DNA of 64,000 nt from assembly GCA_008360955.1 (NCBI GenBank), contig LUCM01002856.1, positions 132,588 through 196,587 on the forward strand, given 5' to 3'. The notes under the pieces are model-generated. The model made no database searches, had not been told where the DNA came from, and saw only the letters and a list, made by a program, of their open reading frames with translations. How positions within the stretch are numbered: the stretch's first letter is position 1; every line of letters starts with the position of its first letter. Position numbers and translations under genes: made by a program. The DNA is from Fasciolopsis buskii (lineage: Eukaryota > Platyhelminthes > Trematoda > Plagiorchiida > Fasciolidae). This document shows positions 33,241-45,100 of this stretch, one piece after another.

Positions 33241-36200
33241 AATCTGCTGACCGCAACTGTAAAGGTAGTTGACATTGACTTGTCGTAATCATCACCCGGG
33301 TCAATGAGCAACGAAGATTCTGGATACTGATTACACCAATCCATAGTCTGAGCAAACATGCAGCATGAGAAAGTCATTAAATGCCCGGGGGACAGAATTA
33401 ACCTGCAGAAAGAACAATAAGTGAGTATTGATCGTGAAAAATCAATTAAATCTATTTGATTTTGGATAATAAATTCAGTTTTTGCCTGTTCGATTGGATC
33501 CTTCTCACTAGAGTTGGTGGGAACTGGAGGAAGCAATCAGAAGATAGAATCTGTTGAGGATTTAGGGCCGAAACTGAGCAGAGATTTTTTCTTTCCTTAT
33601 CTGAGTATCAAATCACCAAATGATTGTTCATGTAAACAATTCCGAAGGGAAATTCGAACCAACCATTGGCGCTTCCTCCCTTACGTACGATCCATCCATT
33701 ACTGAGTGCTTTCCTTGAGACAAGTCCCGTTTCTTGTTTTATCGCATCAGTTGGACTGTATCGTTGATAGAACCTAGACTCTCCCCGTTGCCGCGAGCGC
33801 GGGTTTGCGGCTGGTTAACTTTATTTGAGATCCTTTGTTGCTCACGTGATTTGTTGTCAGAAATCAGAGTAGAAAGGGCACGAAAGGAGCACCGTCGCGT
33901 ATTGACCATTGTGCATAATTAAGTTGTACCAAACAGTACCGTAGCAGTTTGGATTCGCCTTTGTTTTGATTTGGGTCGATTTAGTCGGCACACGTCGCTC
34001 AAACGTTCGCTCGAGAGGCTTGCAGAGCATGTAATTAAACCGCACCGGGAAGACCTAACAAGTGAAGCTGCTTTTCGGATTGAAATGCGAATTCAGTAAA
34101 GAATAAAAAATGGTAAAGTGTGAACAAAAAAGACCTCAAACCATTGTAACTATTATGAGGCTGTTATTAGTTCAAGCAAACAAAATCCGACTTTTTGGTC
34201 ACGCCAAGTCGACGGCTGCTTTGTGTACCCGAAATGGAGGATCTGCAACTTTTAGCGCCGATATCCGCGATGCAATTATCATAGTGAATCAGGCATCAAC
34301 TCAATAAAGAACAGCAACAGAAGAACGAATCAAAATGTTAGAAAAATCAATCCGCTTTACAATCCTGATCATTTTACACCAGTCGGCATTCAAAGCGAGC
34401 GAGATAGAGGAAAATGAAATGACGATGTGCATGTGTGACGAGCCAACAGCCGGTGGAACATTGAGTCGGCGGAAGATGTAGATGCAAGCTGAGAATATCC
34501 GAGATGTCATTTGACGTAAAATTACCACGAGCAGAAATATTTTGATCAATATCAATTTTCACAAGCGTTTACCACAGCTAAACCAATGAATTGGGAGCTG
34601 TATTCCATCCCTTTCGCGAAAAAAAGAAATAAGACGCTGAGAAACAGTAATGTTTTGAAATCGAAACGACTTCAACCCATCGTCCCCGGTTTTACAGGTT
34701 TTTCCGTCGTTTAGAAGTTTCTGATTATTGGTCAGTAGCCCAGAGCTGTTTTCACTAGCCATGACTCGGAATGTAACGATTGTTGAAACTCATTCTAGGT
34801 TGTGAGGTCATATTACTTGGTCACAATTCAAACCCGACACAAGCGTTCTGATGTATCTGTTCATCCTAACCCAGATCCGAATCTCTAAAAATAGCCCTAG
34901 GTTGTCAAGCGATGATTAAAAGCGGCTAAACGATAGCCACTAATCGGTGACCCGCGGAGGGCGAAACGATGGGAAACCTTCGTTTCAATTCCTCTTTGCT
35001 TTGTCGAGCAAGAATCACACCTAGTGTTCGGTTAGCCCGTACGAATCTAGTTTATATGTCCTAATCATGGAAGGCACATAGACTGGTTGAGGCCGAGGAT
35101 CAATAAATAATGGCCACCAGTTACATGTCTGGCGTCTCTTTTTCGATCTCCGATTCAAGTGACAGCCCCACTCGTCTCTGAATCTCTCGCGAAATTCAGA
35201 TCGCTTTCGCTCTTGTCTTCGATCTGGGGAAAAGAGCTGACGTCAACCTTGTTCTCATAGCTGCCGACGGCCAGAGGACTGATCTGCATATCAGTTACTT
35301 GGTTCTGTCAGGGTTTCTTAGGTCGAATCTATTTCCGGGCATTGGTACCCCTGAAGTGGAGTCCCTCACAAGTGACGCCGATAGTGGGCAGCGCAAATAG
35401 TTCCATATTTCAAGATGCATTCACGAACTATGGGTGGCAGAGGGAATCTAAAAAACGAACATTAATCTCAGTTTTCGCAGTACTTCCTGAAGTGAGTAGG
35501 TCACAGATGGTTTCACAGAACGTTGGACTCTGAAATAAGTAATATAGAATTAGTCGATTCACAATGTTTGTAGATGACAGAAACCCCGCGATAGGCGGTA
35601 GATGAGTGGTTTCTAAACTTACAAAGCAGATTTGAAAATAGATCATCCAGAATTACATCGAACTAGACCGATCTTCAACTTGTTAGACAATGTCATATTA
35701 CTCAACTGCGATTAGTAATACCCTGATTTCTTCTCTCCTCCGGAAGACCGGTGGAAAGTATCAACGTTACTCGGTCAAGAGTTTCTTTCGGACAAATATA
35801 ACTGTAACTTTCCTGAACTAGGCTGCAAAACTTAACAGAATTCAGTCACTTCTGTTACATCTTAGTTATCAATAAAATGTTTCCAGTTAAACAGATCTAT
35901 GGGTTTAGTTCCACTTCAGACTTTATGAACCACATGCGATATGATCCAAGGAAAGCACGCAACGTATATTCCAAGAAAGCAATCAAATTTTCAAAAGCCA
36001 GTTTTCAACACGTTTGTTGAACTCAATTAGCGATTGCAAGAAAAGCAACAGCCAGTGGCCTGTGCTCGTCCTCGCCGTTTTATTTCGCCCTCACTTACTA
36101 GTCTCAAGCTGGAGATGGACAGTCACATTTTGGGTTCGACTGAAAACACCGATTGTCGAAGCTCGGACAGTCAAATGGAACATACACCTTCTGTGTCGTG

Positions 36201-36668
36201 GCTTGTTTAGAATACGTGAAATGTTCTTACCAAGTTGGGGATTGCTAAACCTCTGTCCGAACTTAGTAAACTGCGGCCAGAACCTACGAGGCAATGATCA
36301 GGGAATTGAGGCAGTAAAAGCAACCGTCATTTCGAGTAGGCCATGAAAATTGTGTCCTGGTTAGTGGAGTTTTGAAAATTCATCCGCAACATTGCATCAC
36401 AATAACCTATCAGTACATATCTGTACATTAATTTAGAAATACGTTGCTTTAAACACTACGAAATTTCTTTCCCCTTGAACCGCTTCAAGTCTTTACAGAT
36501 GCAGTATTGTACTACACCGGTAGACTGTCTATAAGCCCCTTGTTATGGATGAATAAGTGTAACATGTTCGGTAGTTTGTCGACTGACTAAAGTTTCACGG
36601 TCCCAGGGCTAGGTATGAATGGATAAAAGTGTCAGACTGTGCGAGAAAACAAGTTTTGCAATCAAATT
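33241..36668. other. No gene called
   Basis: Minus-strand frames at 33297-33536 (CNQYPESSLLIDPGDDYDKS), 34374-34562 and 34559-34762 (MASENSSGLLTNNQK) read somewhat like protein and could be upstream exons of the minus-strand gene ending at 29769. I could not find compatible donor phases. One TCACGTGA is at 33842-33849. Confidence 0.3.
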
Positions 36669-36830
36669 GTCCTGAGAAAGACTACCCACGGTAGTCGAAA
36701 CGTCGGCGCATTACATCTACCAAAAACACTGCGTTATTAACACTATATCACTCACAGTTAAAACCAATACATGGCGCATCGATTTTTTGCGATACACCCC
36801 TTACATCACTAAGACCAGGTATGGTTATAA
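36669..36830 (+). repeat. Family C repeat, single unit
   Basis: CCTGAGAAA, then stem GACTACC/GGTAGTC (loop CAC), then CGAAACGTCGGCG, ATTACATCTACC, and a tail with CATCGATTTTTTGCGATACA and CTTACATCACTAAGACCAGG. The first part has hammerhead order (CTGAGAA, stem II, GAA, AC/GT, GUC) but has A for the invariant G8, and no stem I partner is seen. It lies about 270 bp past the end of the minus-strand Penelope-like ORF. Confidence 0.8.
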
Positions 36831-37089
36831 AAATCCAGTTAAATGGTCTCATATTTTTATTGCATGGAGATCACACACACATCACGGATTGTGATAGTAT
36901 TTCTTACCCCTTGACAAGACAACAACAAACGTTGTACAGCTGTGCTTTGCTTAGATAGCCTTGGCTTCACCAGTCGAATTTGTAAAATTTCCGCGCTGGT
37001 CAGAATTGCTTCACCTATTTGTTGTTGTTAAACATCAATCCCGCTAGGTTACTGTGGAATGGTATGACCGGGTCAATTGGGAGTCCGTT

Positions 37090-38140
37090 GTTGACTGGAA
37101 GTTTTAGGATTGCCGTGTGTCTCCAGAATACCTTGTAGTAGCACAACAACACAAAATATGAAGACGTGTGAGGTAACGCATACATGGACTGTGGAACAAA
37201 ACAGGTTTTTGGGTTTGATACAATTCTACACGTAAGGTGGGGAAGGATTTTCTTACGATTTTCGCTAAGTAATGTCCTAGCAACTCAAGTGGTTTGTCTC
37301 TTTTGAAGGAGGTGATTCTACACACTTCATTCTCCTTCGCTTGTCGCATTTCAGGCTGGTAATCTTATCGGGCGGTGCATCTGCGAACGAGCCTATCAGG
37401 ATGACCATTTGTGATTACCACTTCCCACATACACACCATCGCGTTATCGACCGTCTGCGACTAGTCCATCTTTCCCACGTCGCAGACCAAACAAAAAATG
37501 CGTTAAACTGCTCTGCTACCCAGTTTCGACTGTGAAATGCATTCCTTGCCACGTGGCTCTTCTCCATTCGGTGCAGCTTTTCATCCATGAACCCCGGCAA
37601 ATTGTCGGTATCCAAATCCACGTTGAACTTGATGGTCGGATGTCCAAAGCCAAAAGCATTTGGTAATGCGTTGTTTTCGGTATATCTTGTACATAAATCT
37701 TTATTGGAGATGGTGTTCCTCAGTTGTCCATGCTCCAGCTAGGCCAGGAACACATCTGTAAGAAAATGCCCATACGGAGATCCCACGGATAGTCCAATCC
37801 ATTGTCCGCAATACCTCTCGTTTCACGAAAACTCTATTTGAGATGAGTATCTAAGATTTAGTTTCTTAATTTTATTCACAGGGACCTCAATATTGATAGG
37901 ATTTCATTCAAGGGTTGACAAGTAAAATCCATCCTCTCGATCAGCAGGATGCTTGTGGCTAGTTGTTCCTCATCAATGGACTGCGTGGTTTTATCCTCCG
38001 GGTATTGACCTTTTAACCTTTTAACAGAAACAGATGCATAGTTTGCCCTGTGAATGCATATGGTCTTAATTCCTGATTCGAGAATCTCAGTAATCTACGA
38101 TGCCGTAGCAGGGTCAGGTACATTGGTTTTCATTTACTTT
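37090..38140 (-). mobile_element. Penelope-like element, decayed RT and GIY-YIG region
   Basis: Read on minus, the pieces follow Penelope-like order. IEVPVNKIKKL (about 37870) recalls the NVPV box. GLSVGSPYGHFLTDVFLA (37741-37800) matches the GVAMGSPLGPLLADIFL RT motif. PTIKFNVDLDTDNLPGFMDEKL (about 37575-37645) matches the IKFT...LPFLD segment. Then PLELLGHYLAKIVRKSF and VELYQTQKPVLF lead to LHILCCCATTRYSGDTRQS (37104-37180), which recalls the start of the GIY-YIG endonuclease (NIVY...C...YIGRT). Frames change and stops occur, and the catalytic YxDD/GIY residues are lost, so it is dead. Such elements use target-primed reverse transcription. The surrounding repeats of family C may be its terminal repeats. 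Confidence 0.72.
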
Positions 38141-41100
38141 CGGTAAAGTGGAATGGATTGGTGGTTCGAAGTCCCAGGATGTCAGACTTTCGTAAGGCAA
38201 TTTGGTGGCAAAAAAGTTTAGACTTTAAATGTTTCAATATTTTTGTCAGTTTAATTTCCGGTTTTCCCATTCTTACAATGGAATTTCGAATTTTCCTCCA
38301 ATGTAGCCGCCACTGCACAGTCTTCTCGACTGAACAGCACATAACACGTTCCTTTGTTTGGCTTTGGAAATGCCAAACTGATAGGCCTGTTTTGACGGTT
38401 CCGTGACGATGGACATTCAGGAAAATGAAATTTTCGTGTTGTCCATTGACTGAGGTTAGACAGGCAATAGGCCTTGGAAGTGGCTAACCAGAGTCCAATG
38501 GCTTTCAATGGTGGTCTGGATAAAATGCGAAGAATTTAGACTTGATAGAAACAAGAAATTAACGGATATTGTGTGGATTTATTTACGTGCAGGTTTATCT
38601 TCATGCGGCTTTGGTCACTTGGCCCTTTCCATATTAGACCGAGTAAAGATGGCATTCTCCTTATCCTGAACTGTAAGGTTTGTTTGACCGGACCTTGCAT
38701 TTAAGCCGACCGTTGTGGGACAAACGGAGTTCCTGAACAAATCGACAAGACATTTGATGATGAGATTATCTCCTCAAATAACATGACTAGACTATTTAAA
38801 GCAGTTGGTTCTCGGTCAGTGCACACCATCTGGTTGAAGGATAGATCCTGCGAACATGTTCTTCATCTCGTGCGGCAAATAACAATGATGGCACATGCCA
38901 AGACGAAACAAGCTGCCCCACATGTTCAGGGGTATGATCAGACCAGGAGAGAACGTTTCTCATATTCGTCTACTCATGAGTAGCCAAAGCGACAATACTG
39001 CTTAACGTTGACAACAATGTTTCTGACCATGTGCTCGACTGACAGTTGACATTTTCTATTTCCCAAAATCCCACGGAGTTCGTGTATAAATTCGACTCTG
39101 GAACAGATAATAATCCACGTAGGACAAAATAAGAAACAATGCTTAAAGTTCACCACACATGATAGTTTTTCCATCTCTACACTACCAGTCATCCATTGGG
39201 ATCCGTGAATCATCCGCGGGCTTAGTACTACCGGTAGCCCGAACCCAAATAGAGGTTTGACCCAAAGGATCCTGCCCCCAACCTTTGACTATATGGTCTA
39301 ATCCACAAGGCAGCAGGTAAATCTGCGGATTAGACAATTCACTGGGGGCTGGTGACTGTTTGATCATTTCATGTACCCGTCGGATGGGGATAGACATCCC
39401 GCGGGCCCAGTACACCCCTTCACCAAGGTCGCTAGTGAGCATATAGCCGTGTGATTAGTAAGCTGTTTGTGGTTGTCTTGGCATCAGGGTCTAAACAACT
39501 GCCCTAGAATGGTTATTGATGATCAGTCAATCCTGTTGAGGGGCACCGGGAATTCTTCCTCTTCCTGGCGTTTTAGTAGAAACACCTCCACCACGAGAAG
39601 GTAGTCCATAGGACTTCTTCCACAGATGTCTCGTGAGACACCGGTCACTTGGCAGCATTTCGAGAGGGGTTCGCAATGAGTGGCTAATGAACAACTTGAG
39701 ACACCCAACTCCGACCAGACTGAAGCATTGGGAGGTAGACGCACCTGTGGTCAGATAAATCGGAAGAAACTCGTTAAGCTTCGCCTATGAGTGATTTAGT
39801 ATTCTCAGCGGAAGATGTAATATCTGTGACTTCATAGAACTGTTGTTAGTTAGGGCTGTACTGATCCCAAGGTGAGGTGTTATCTGTAAGTGCACACGTT
39901 AGCAAAGGAGAGAAAAGTTCGCAAACTGCATAGCTGACAGTTATGATTGAGTTTCATTGAAAATGAAGTAGACACATATGTGTTCGAAACAAAGCTCTGT
40001 CGATATTATTGACAAGCTCATGTCAGAGAAAATCCACGGGTAAATTTACCGAGTCCAAAATGGATTGCGCTTAAAATACCCGGTGTTTTGCTCGTGCTAC
40101 TAAAGGGATTGCGAGTAATTCTGCCAATCTGCATAAACCGTTGCTCTTTGCATCAATTCTCAGCATGTGCAGCCGAATTCCCATGCATTGCAGAGCAACA
40201 CAAGGGCAATTAGCACGTTTCGATTACAATCGTCATCAGTGTGATCTGTTATGCACAATCAACGCTTGACACTGATCTTCAGGTTCTGTGATCGTTTCAT
40301 AACTTCTGAGAATTAGGCGGCATTCTTAGTAGCGGTTTAACAAACCCAATGCTGGGTGAGTCCAGCGCCTTACATATTTGCACAAACAGGGCTCTCGTGA
40401 GTGAACGCATTTCAGAGTCATGTCAAAAATATTAAGAATTCGGTAAGAACATGCCACCATCTCGCAGTTGTTTTCAAGAGTGCTTCTGCTCGGGAGTTGC
40501 AGAGCAACGCACAGGTAATTAGTAAATCTAACAGCGTGCAACCACAAATATGCTCACGTGAGATGGAGATCGTCCAGAGTCTAGGCAAACGATATCTGAA
40601 CAGTTCAGTCGAATATTTTCACGTAGTTCAGACATGATTTCGAACAATTTTGACAAAATTCTGAGATAACGCGAGAAGTGATGGAATGCAGGTTCCAGCT
40701 ATAGGTGTGTGTTCGATGGATAAAGTGCATTCCTTCAAACGGAATGTGAAATTCCATCCAGAAGCTAATTTACCGATGGTCATTCGGGTAATAATAACCG
40801 CCCAATCGTTGGCGGGAACAGATTCGCTCAATCAACATTGAAAACGTGCACTCAAACACTGTCGGTTCGCAAATCGAATTCCAACGCTTTAGATTCGTGC
40901 AATGAACAGCAACCGAAAACGAACTTGTTTCGTTGTATCACGTGATTTTAAGCTATAATACCCTTCCTCATGTTCACATGATATTGCATCCCATCCACAC
41001 CAACTCCCAGTATGTTTCCGAAATATCGCAACCCTATTCTGAACCATGGCGTTCTCGCTTGGACAGACCTGAAACGTGATCCATCTTACACGGTCGTATT

Positions 41101-41966
41101 TGTGAGTACATACTGTATGATGGACTGGCTATTTGAGCATGGCTGTTCAGTGCGCGTTCAAATTTACTCTTTGTTGCGAGGTCTCGTGAAATGGAAGCAT
41201 ATTCTTACCCAACTCCTAATACATTTGGCAAGACTCCGCATAATTTCGAACTGATATGTGAAATGATACAGCCGCGTATTTGACGCAGGATGAGCGTTTG
41301 CACGTGATTGTGAGTCACGCGTGAAGTTGACCTGCACACGACATCGGATGCGATCGTGGTAACTCAGTTCTCTAGTCATCGAACAGTCACATCCAGTCCA
41401 GGTTCCCGGGGAACATCAACGATTTCGATGGACTTTGTTTCTGTTTGATTGAAATTCAAATGCGTGTGACAAATGACCGGGATCGATAACGGCTATTTGG
41501 TAGATATGACGAGTGTCATGAAGTCCATTTTGACTATGAAAATGTCAGTAACATCGGTTGATTATTTATTATATGCATGGTTCCAATGCAGCGTTTGCGT
41601 TCAATGTAGAGTTGTCATAGCTGACAGGGTATACGTGCTCGAGTTACTTCCATTCACGAATTCGAATCTCGACGAGGCCAACGATACTTCATATTCTGAT
41701 CATGGAAAATTAGTTTATCGCTACCGGACGAGAATGTTGGAGAGGTTGATTAGTTATCTTTTCGAGTCCTATCAACATTCACTTGATACGATTTCATTTG
41801 ACCCATGTTTGGAGATGATTGAATCCAGGCATTTCATTTCGAGATTCAACTGTTTCATCCAAAGATCCCATATGGGTAAATTACATGTTTTGCATTAAAT
41901 TACTAACATTTTGGAAAAACCTAATCAAACAGTGAATTAACATTCATGTGGAAGGCATTTTTCGAA
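38141..41966. other. No gene recognised; probable old repeats
   Basis: The stretch 39190-39740 reads, on minus, like decayed repeat or retroelement sequence but I cannot name it. A plus frame at 41473-41898 (141 codons, true ATG, ending by a GTAAAT donor at about 41874) looks moderately protein-like (VYVLELLPFTNSNLDEAND) without a known motif. TCACGTGA is at 40554 and 40938. Confidence 0.3.
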
Positions 41967-41968
41967 AT

Positions 41969-42001
41969 GTTTGTTTGTTTGTTTGTTTGTTTGTTTGTTT
42001 T
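41969..42001. repeat. (TTTG)n microsatellite
   Basis: Eight TTTG units. Confidence 0.95.
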
Positions 42002-42109
42002 ATGTTCGACAATTTGAAATCTGACGCCGAGAAGAGCAATTTGATTTTTGTAGTTGAGATGGAAGTATACTTCGTTTGTCGGTGTTATTTCAAAGCTAGA
42101 CAAACCAGT

Positions 42110-42132
42110 CACACACACACACACACACACAC
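42110..42132. repeat. (CA)n microsatellite
   Basis: Eleven CA units. Confidence 0.95.
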
Positions 42133-45100
42133 GTGCATTATCGAGGCTAGAAACAAATCATTGTGGTTTTTTTCTAGTGCAAACAGTTTGTTTAATTTTA
42201 ATTATTCCAAACATTTAGTATGTATGTTCAAGACAAAACCGTGAAACAACCCGTTTTACTCGTTTTTCATATTTTACTTATTCCGATTTTATTCGTTTCA
42301 AACAAACCAGTCGTTATCAAATCAAATTTGATTTAATTAAGATGAATGTGCTTCCCTGGATCATGTTACTCACGAAGGCACCAGTTGACCACATGATTAC
42401 GTTTACGCGTTTACGTGTTTTCCATCCAATCGGAACTTCCGCATTTTGAATCTCATTCCATCGATGCCGCAATATCGCCGAGGCACATGATTTTGCAAGG
42501 TCGTTTGAATGCAATCAATTATAGAATGCAACGTGGCAGCAACACGGCCATGGACGTTTCTCTTCAGTATAAGTGGCACATAGCACTGGTTAAACGACTA
42601 TTCAGTCGATGGCATACCCGATCAGTAAAGTTACAACGTACCATCAGTAATGGTCGCATCATTTGGGCTTAACAGCCTGAACATTTGATTCATCCGCGAT
42701 ACGGCGTTTCAAGTGAATCATTTGGTTGACCTGTCAGTATCCCGGCCACAGTGTGATGGACTCGGTTATCAAATCTCTCGTGTTTGCGTTGTGTTGTGTT
42801 GTGTTGCGTTGTGTTGCCTGTTTGTTTGTGTGTGTGTGTGTATGTGTGTGTTAATCCGATTCTTTGGTTCGATCAATTATCTTCCACTGATTACTGAGTT
42901 CGTCTCATCGTCAGCCCGATACAATCTGCACGTGATGTTGCAAGAGTTTTATAAGTCTTCTCATCGATCTTCACCGCATCCTAACTTTTCCCATTCCTTC
43001 CGTTTAGTTCTTCATCATTTGTGCATCGTTTTCTCTCCGTTTATGACGCAATTTTATCGCTTGTGCGTCAAATTTCCATCGCCATCAAGTTCTCACTGAT
43101 CAGTGACTGATGATGTTCACCGTTCGCATTTTTCGTCACCTTGAATTCAGTTGTTTATCACACCGTACCCTCATTCTGATCAAACACACACGGAGCTTTA
43201 ATTGGAATCAAAACCGCTTATCTCGTGGCGTTGCATGGGAGCCGACGGTCATCAGAAAGTACCCAATTTCTCGGCACAACTCAGCCCAGTCGGACTACTA
43301 CTAAACTGGATGGGATCTAGGGATCGAACAAAACCGAGGTTACGAGCATGGCTTTCACTAGACGTGGGACTGCACGAAACTAATTTGTGGGAAATAGGTA
43401 CTTGTTAGGTAAGATTGTCCTCCGGGCTAGCGTAGTTCTCATTGCTTACTGGATTCGTTTGACGGCACAGTTCTGTTTTCGACTATGTCCTGGTTGATTC
43501 GGACACTGCCTTAACCACAAGCATTTCCATTCGAGTGAAATTAACTGTGTCTCTGACATTTTAGAACCCTATTGGACCGGCTGCATGGCGTGTCACTCCG
43601 CTCTGACTACAATCTTGAGTGTGGAACGCGGGATGTCAAACAAGGATCTTGCTGGCAGTCATTGTTCTGGAAGCTGGATCCCTTTTGGGAAGAATGCTTC
43701 CCATTGAAGTGCACCAAAAGACTAATAACTGGACGAATGGAATCCAGCATTAGTTGAAACTTGTCCAAAATACAAGGCAAAATAGTCGAAAATGTGTAAT
43801 AATCCGAGAACCAGCTGTCTTGCTAGGGTCTCCAAAATCCTACAATAGCATTGTGCTACACGTATGCAATGGCCTTCACGTGAGTACCACGTGAACAAGA
43901 ACGCCCACCTGGTGATGCTTATGCGAATGGAGTTTTGGTAGTTTGCGTGGATGTGTTCGGCCCCCAGTCAGCATACAGCAGATTCATAATTTCGATAACC
44001 CGGGAAACGGACAAAAAGCTGCGCCGTGCTCCTCTGGCGATTAGCCCGTTTGTATTTTCTCTCTGACCTCTTCTAAGTCACAAAATAGAAGATAAATACA
44101 GGGCGATAGAACGTGTATATCATTCGGCTGAGAGAAGCAGTCCGATACATGTACGATTAGCAAGCAACCCGGTCGTGACTGGATAAGTCGTTCCCATGTG
44201 TGTTAACCTATTCCGGTGGGAATATTGCCTTAGAGAAAGCAGCTGCAGGTACCACAATGATATTGCAAACGAATGTCACAATTATGGATTTGTGAATTAC
44301 GGACACTGTTGATCAGTTGACTAAACACAATTCTGTGCTCAATTCAAGCCAATTCATGTCAGCGATAATTTCATGCCCACTGGTGGATGAGTTGTCTTAT
44401 TCCTATTACACATCTGTGTATTTTTAGATAGCAGAAACTCTCGAAATGAAATAGAGGATCAGTTCTTTTTATTACGCTGAACAAGGCAATCATTTCCACG
44501 GCTCCATAGAAACTTTTTGTCAACATGGACTCTGGCGCTTTGTGGCTTTCCCGTTACCTTTTGCCCATTTGTTGTCAAGATACTTGAGGTAAATTCGAGG
44601 TCCAGAAATTTTTGCTCTCACCCAGTGCCAAGCCGTACGTCCAAGTGCTCCAAGGGGTAAGGGCAAGTGTCCGGGATTTAGAATGGGAGCAAATGGTAAA
44701 TGAAACTCATACATCAAGGTCGAGTCAAAGTATCAGCCTGTATTGATGCCTGTGCCATCCAAATCAAGATGGCATTTTGCAGCCAACTCGTTGCAAATTG
44801 ATCCAGTTTATCGTTTCCAAACAAAGCAATACTTGTCAAAAGTAGTCTACGAAAACCCTGACCAGTTCTGCTCGCTCAACTAATTCCGGATGAAATGAAT
44901 TACCTCTTCTGACACATGTTCCTACGGTACAAATCATGCACTCATCCCAGCCTCTGGTGATTTCTGGCTACTGTATCTAGCAAGTAATTCAAACAGCCAA
45001 AATCTGCAATAGCTCAACTCAGAAAACCATGGACCCATTAATTTATAACTATCTGACAGTCCTGTGTACTTTCCCCGTTAGGAATTCATACGGAAACTGT

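Noticed and set aside
33138..33536. 132-codon minus frame as a gene
   Set aside because: Its C-terminal third is SINE sequence. The middle may be an exon but donor phase does not fit the 29769 exon.
35428..35640. Minus-strand exon pair with a strong acceptor (TTACTTATTTCAG) and a GTAAGT donor
   Set aside because: The attractive upstream frame (LDDLFSNLL) creates a stop at the junction; the other frame gives only a tiny product.
41012..43408. Cluster of plus-strand open frames as one gene
   Set aside because: Some look protein-like, but only one donor (about 41874) is convincing and no acceptor of matching phase was found.
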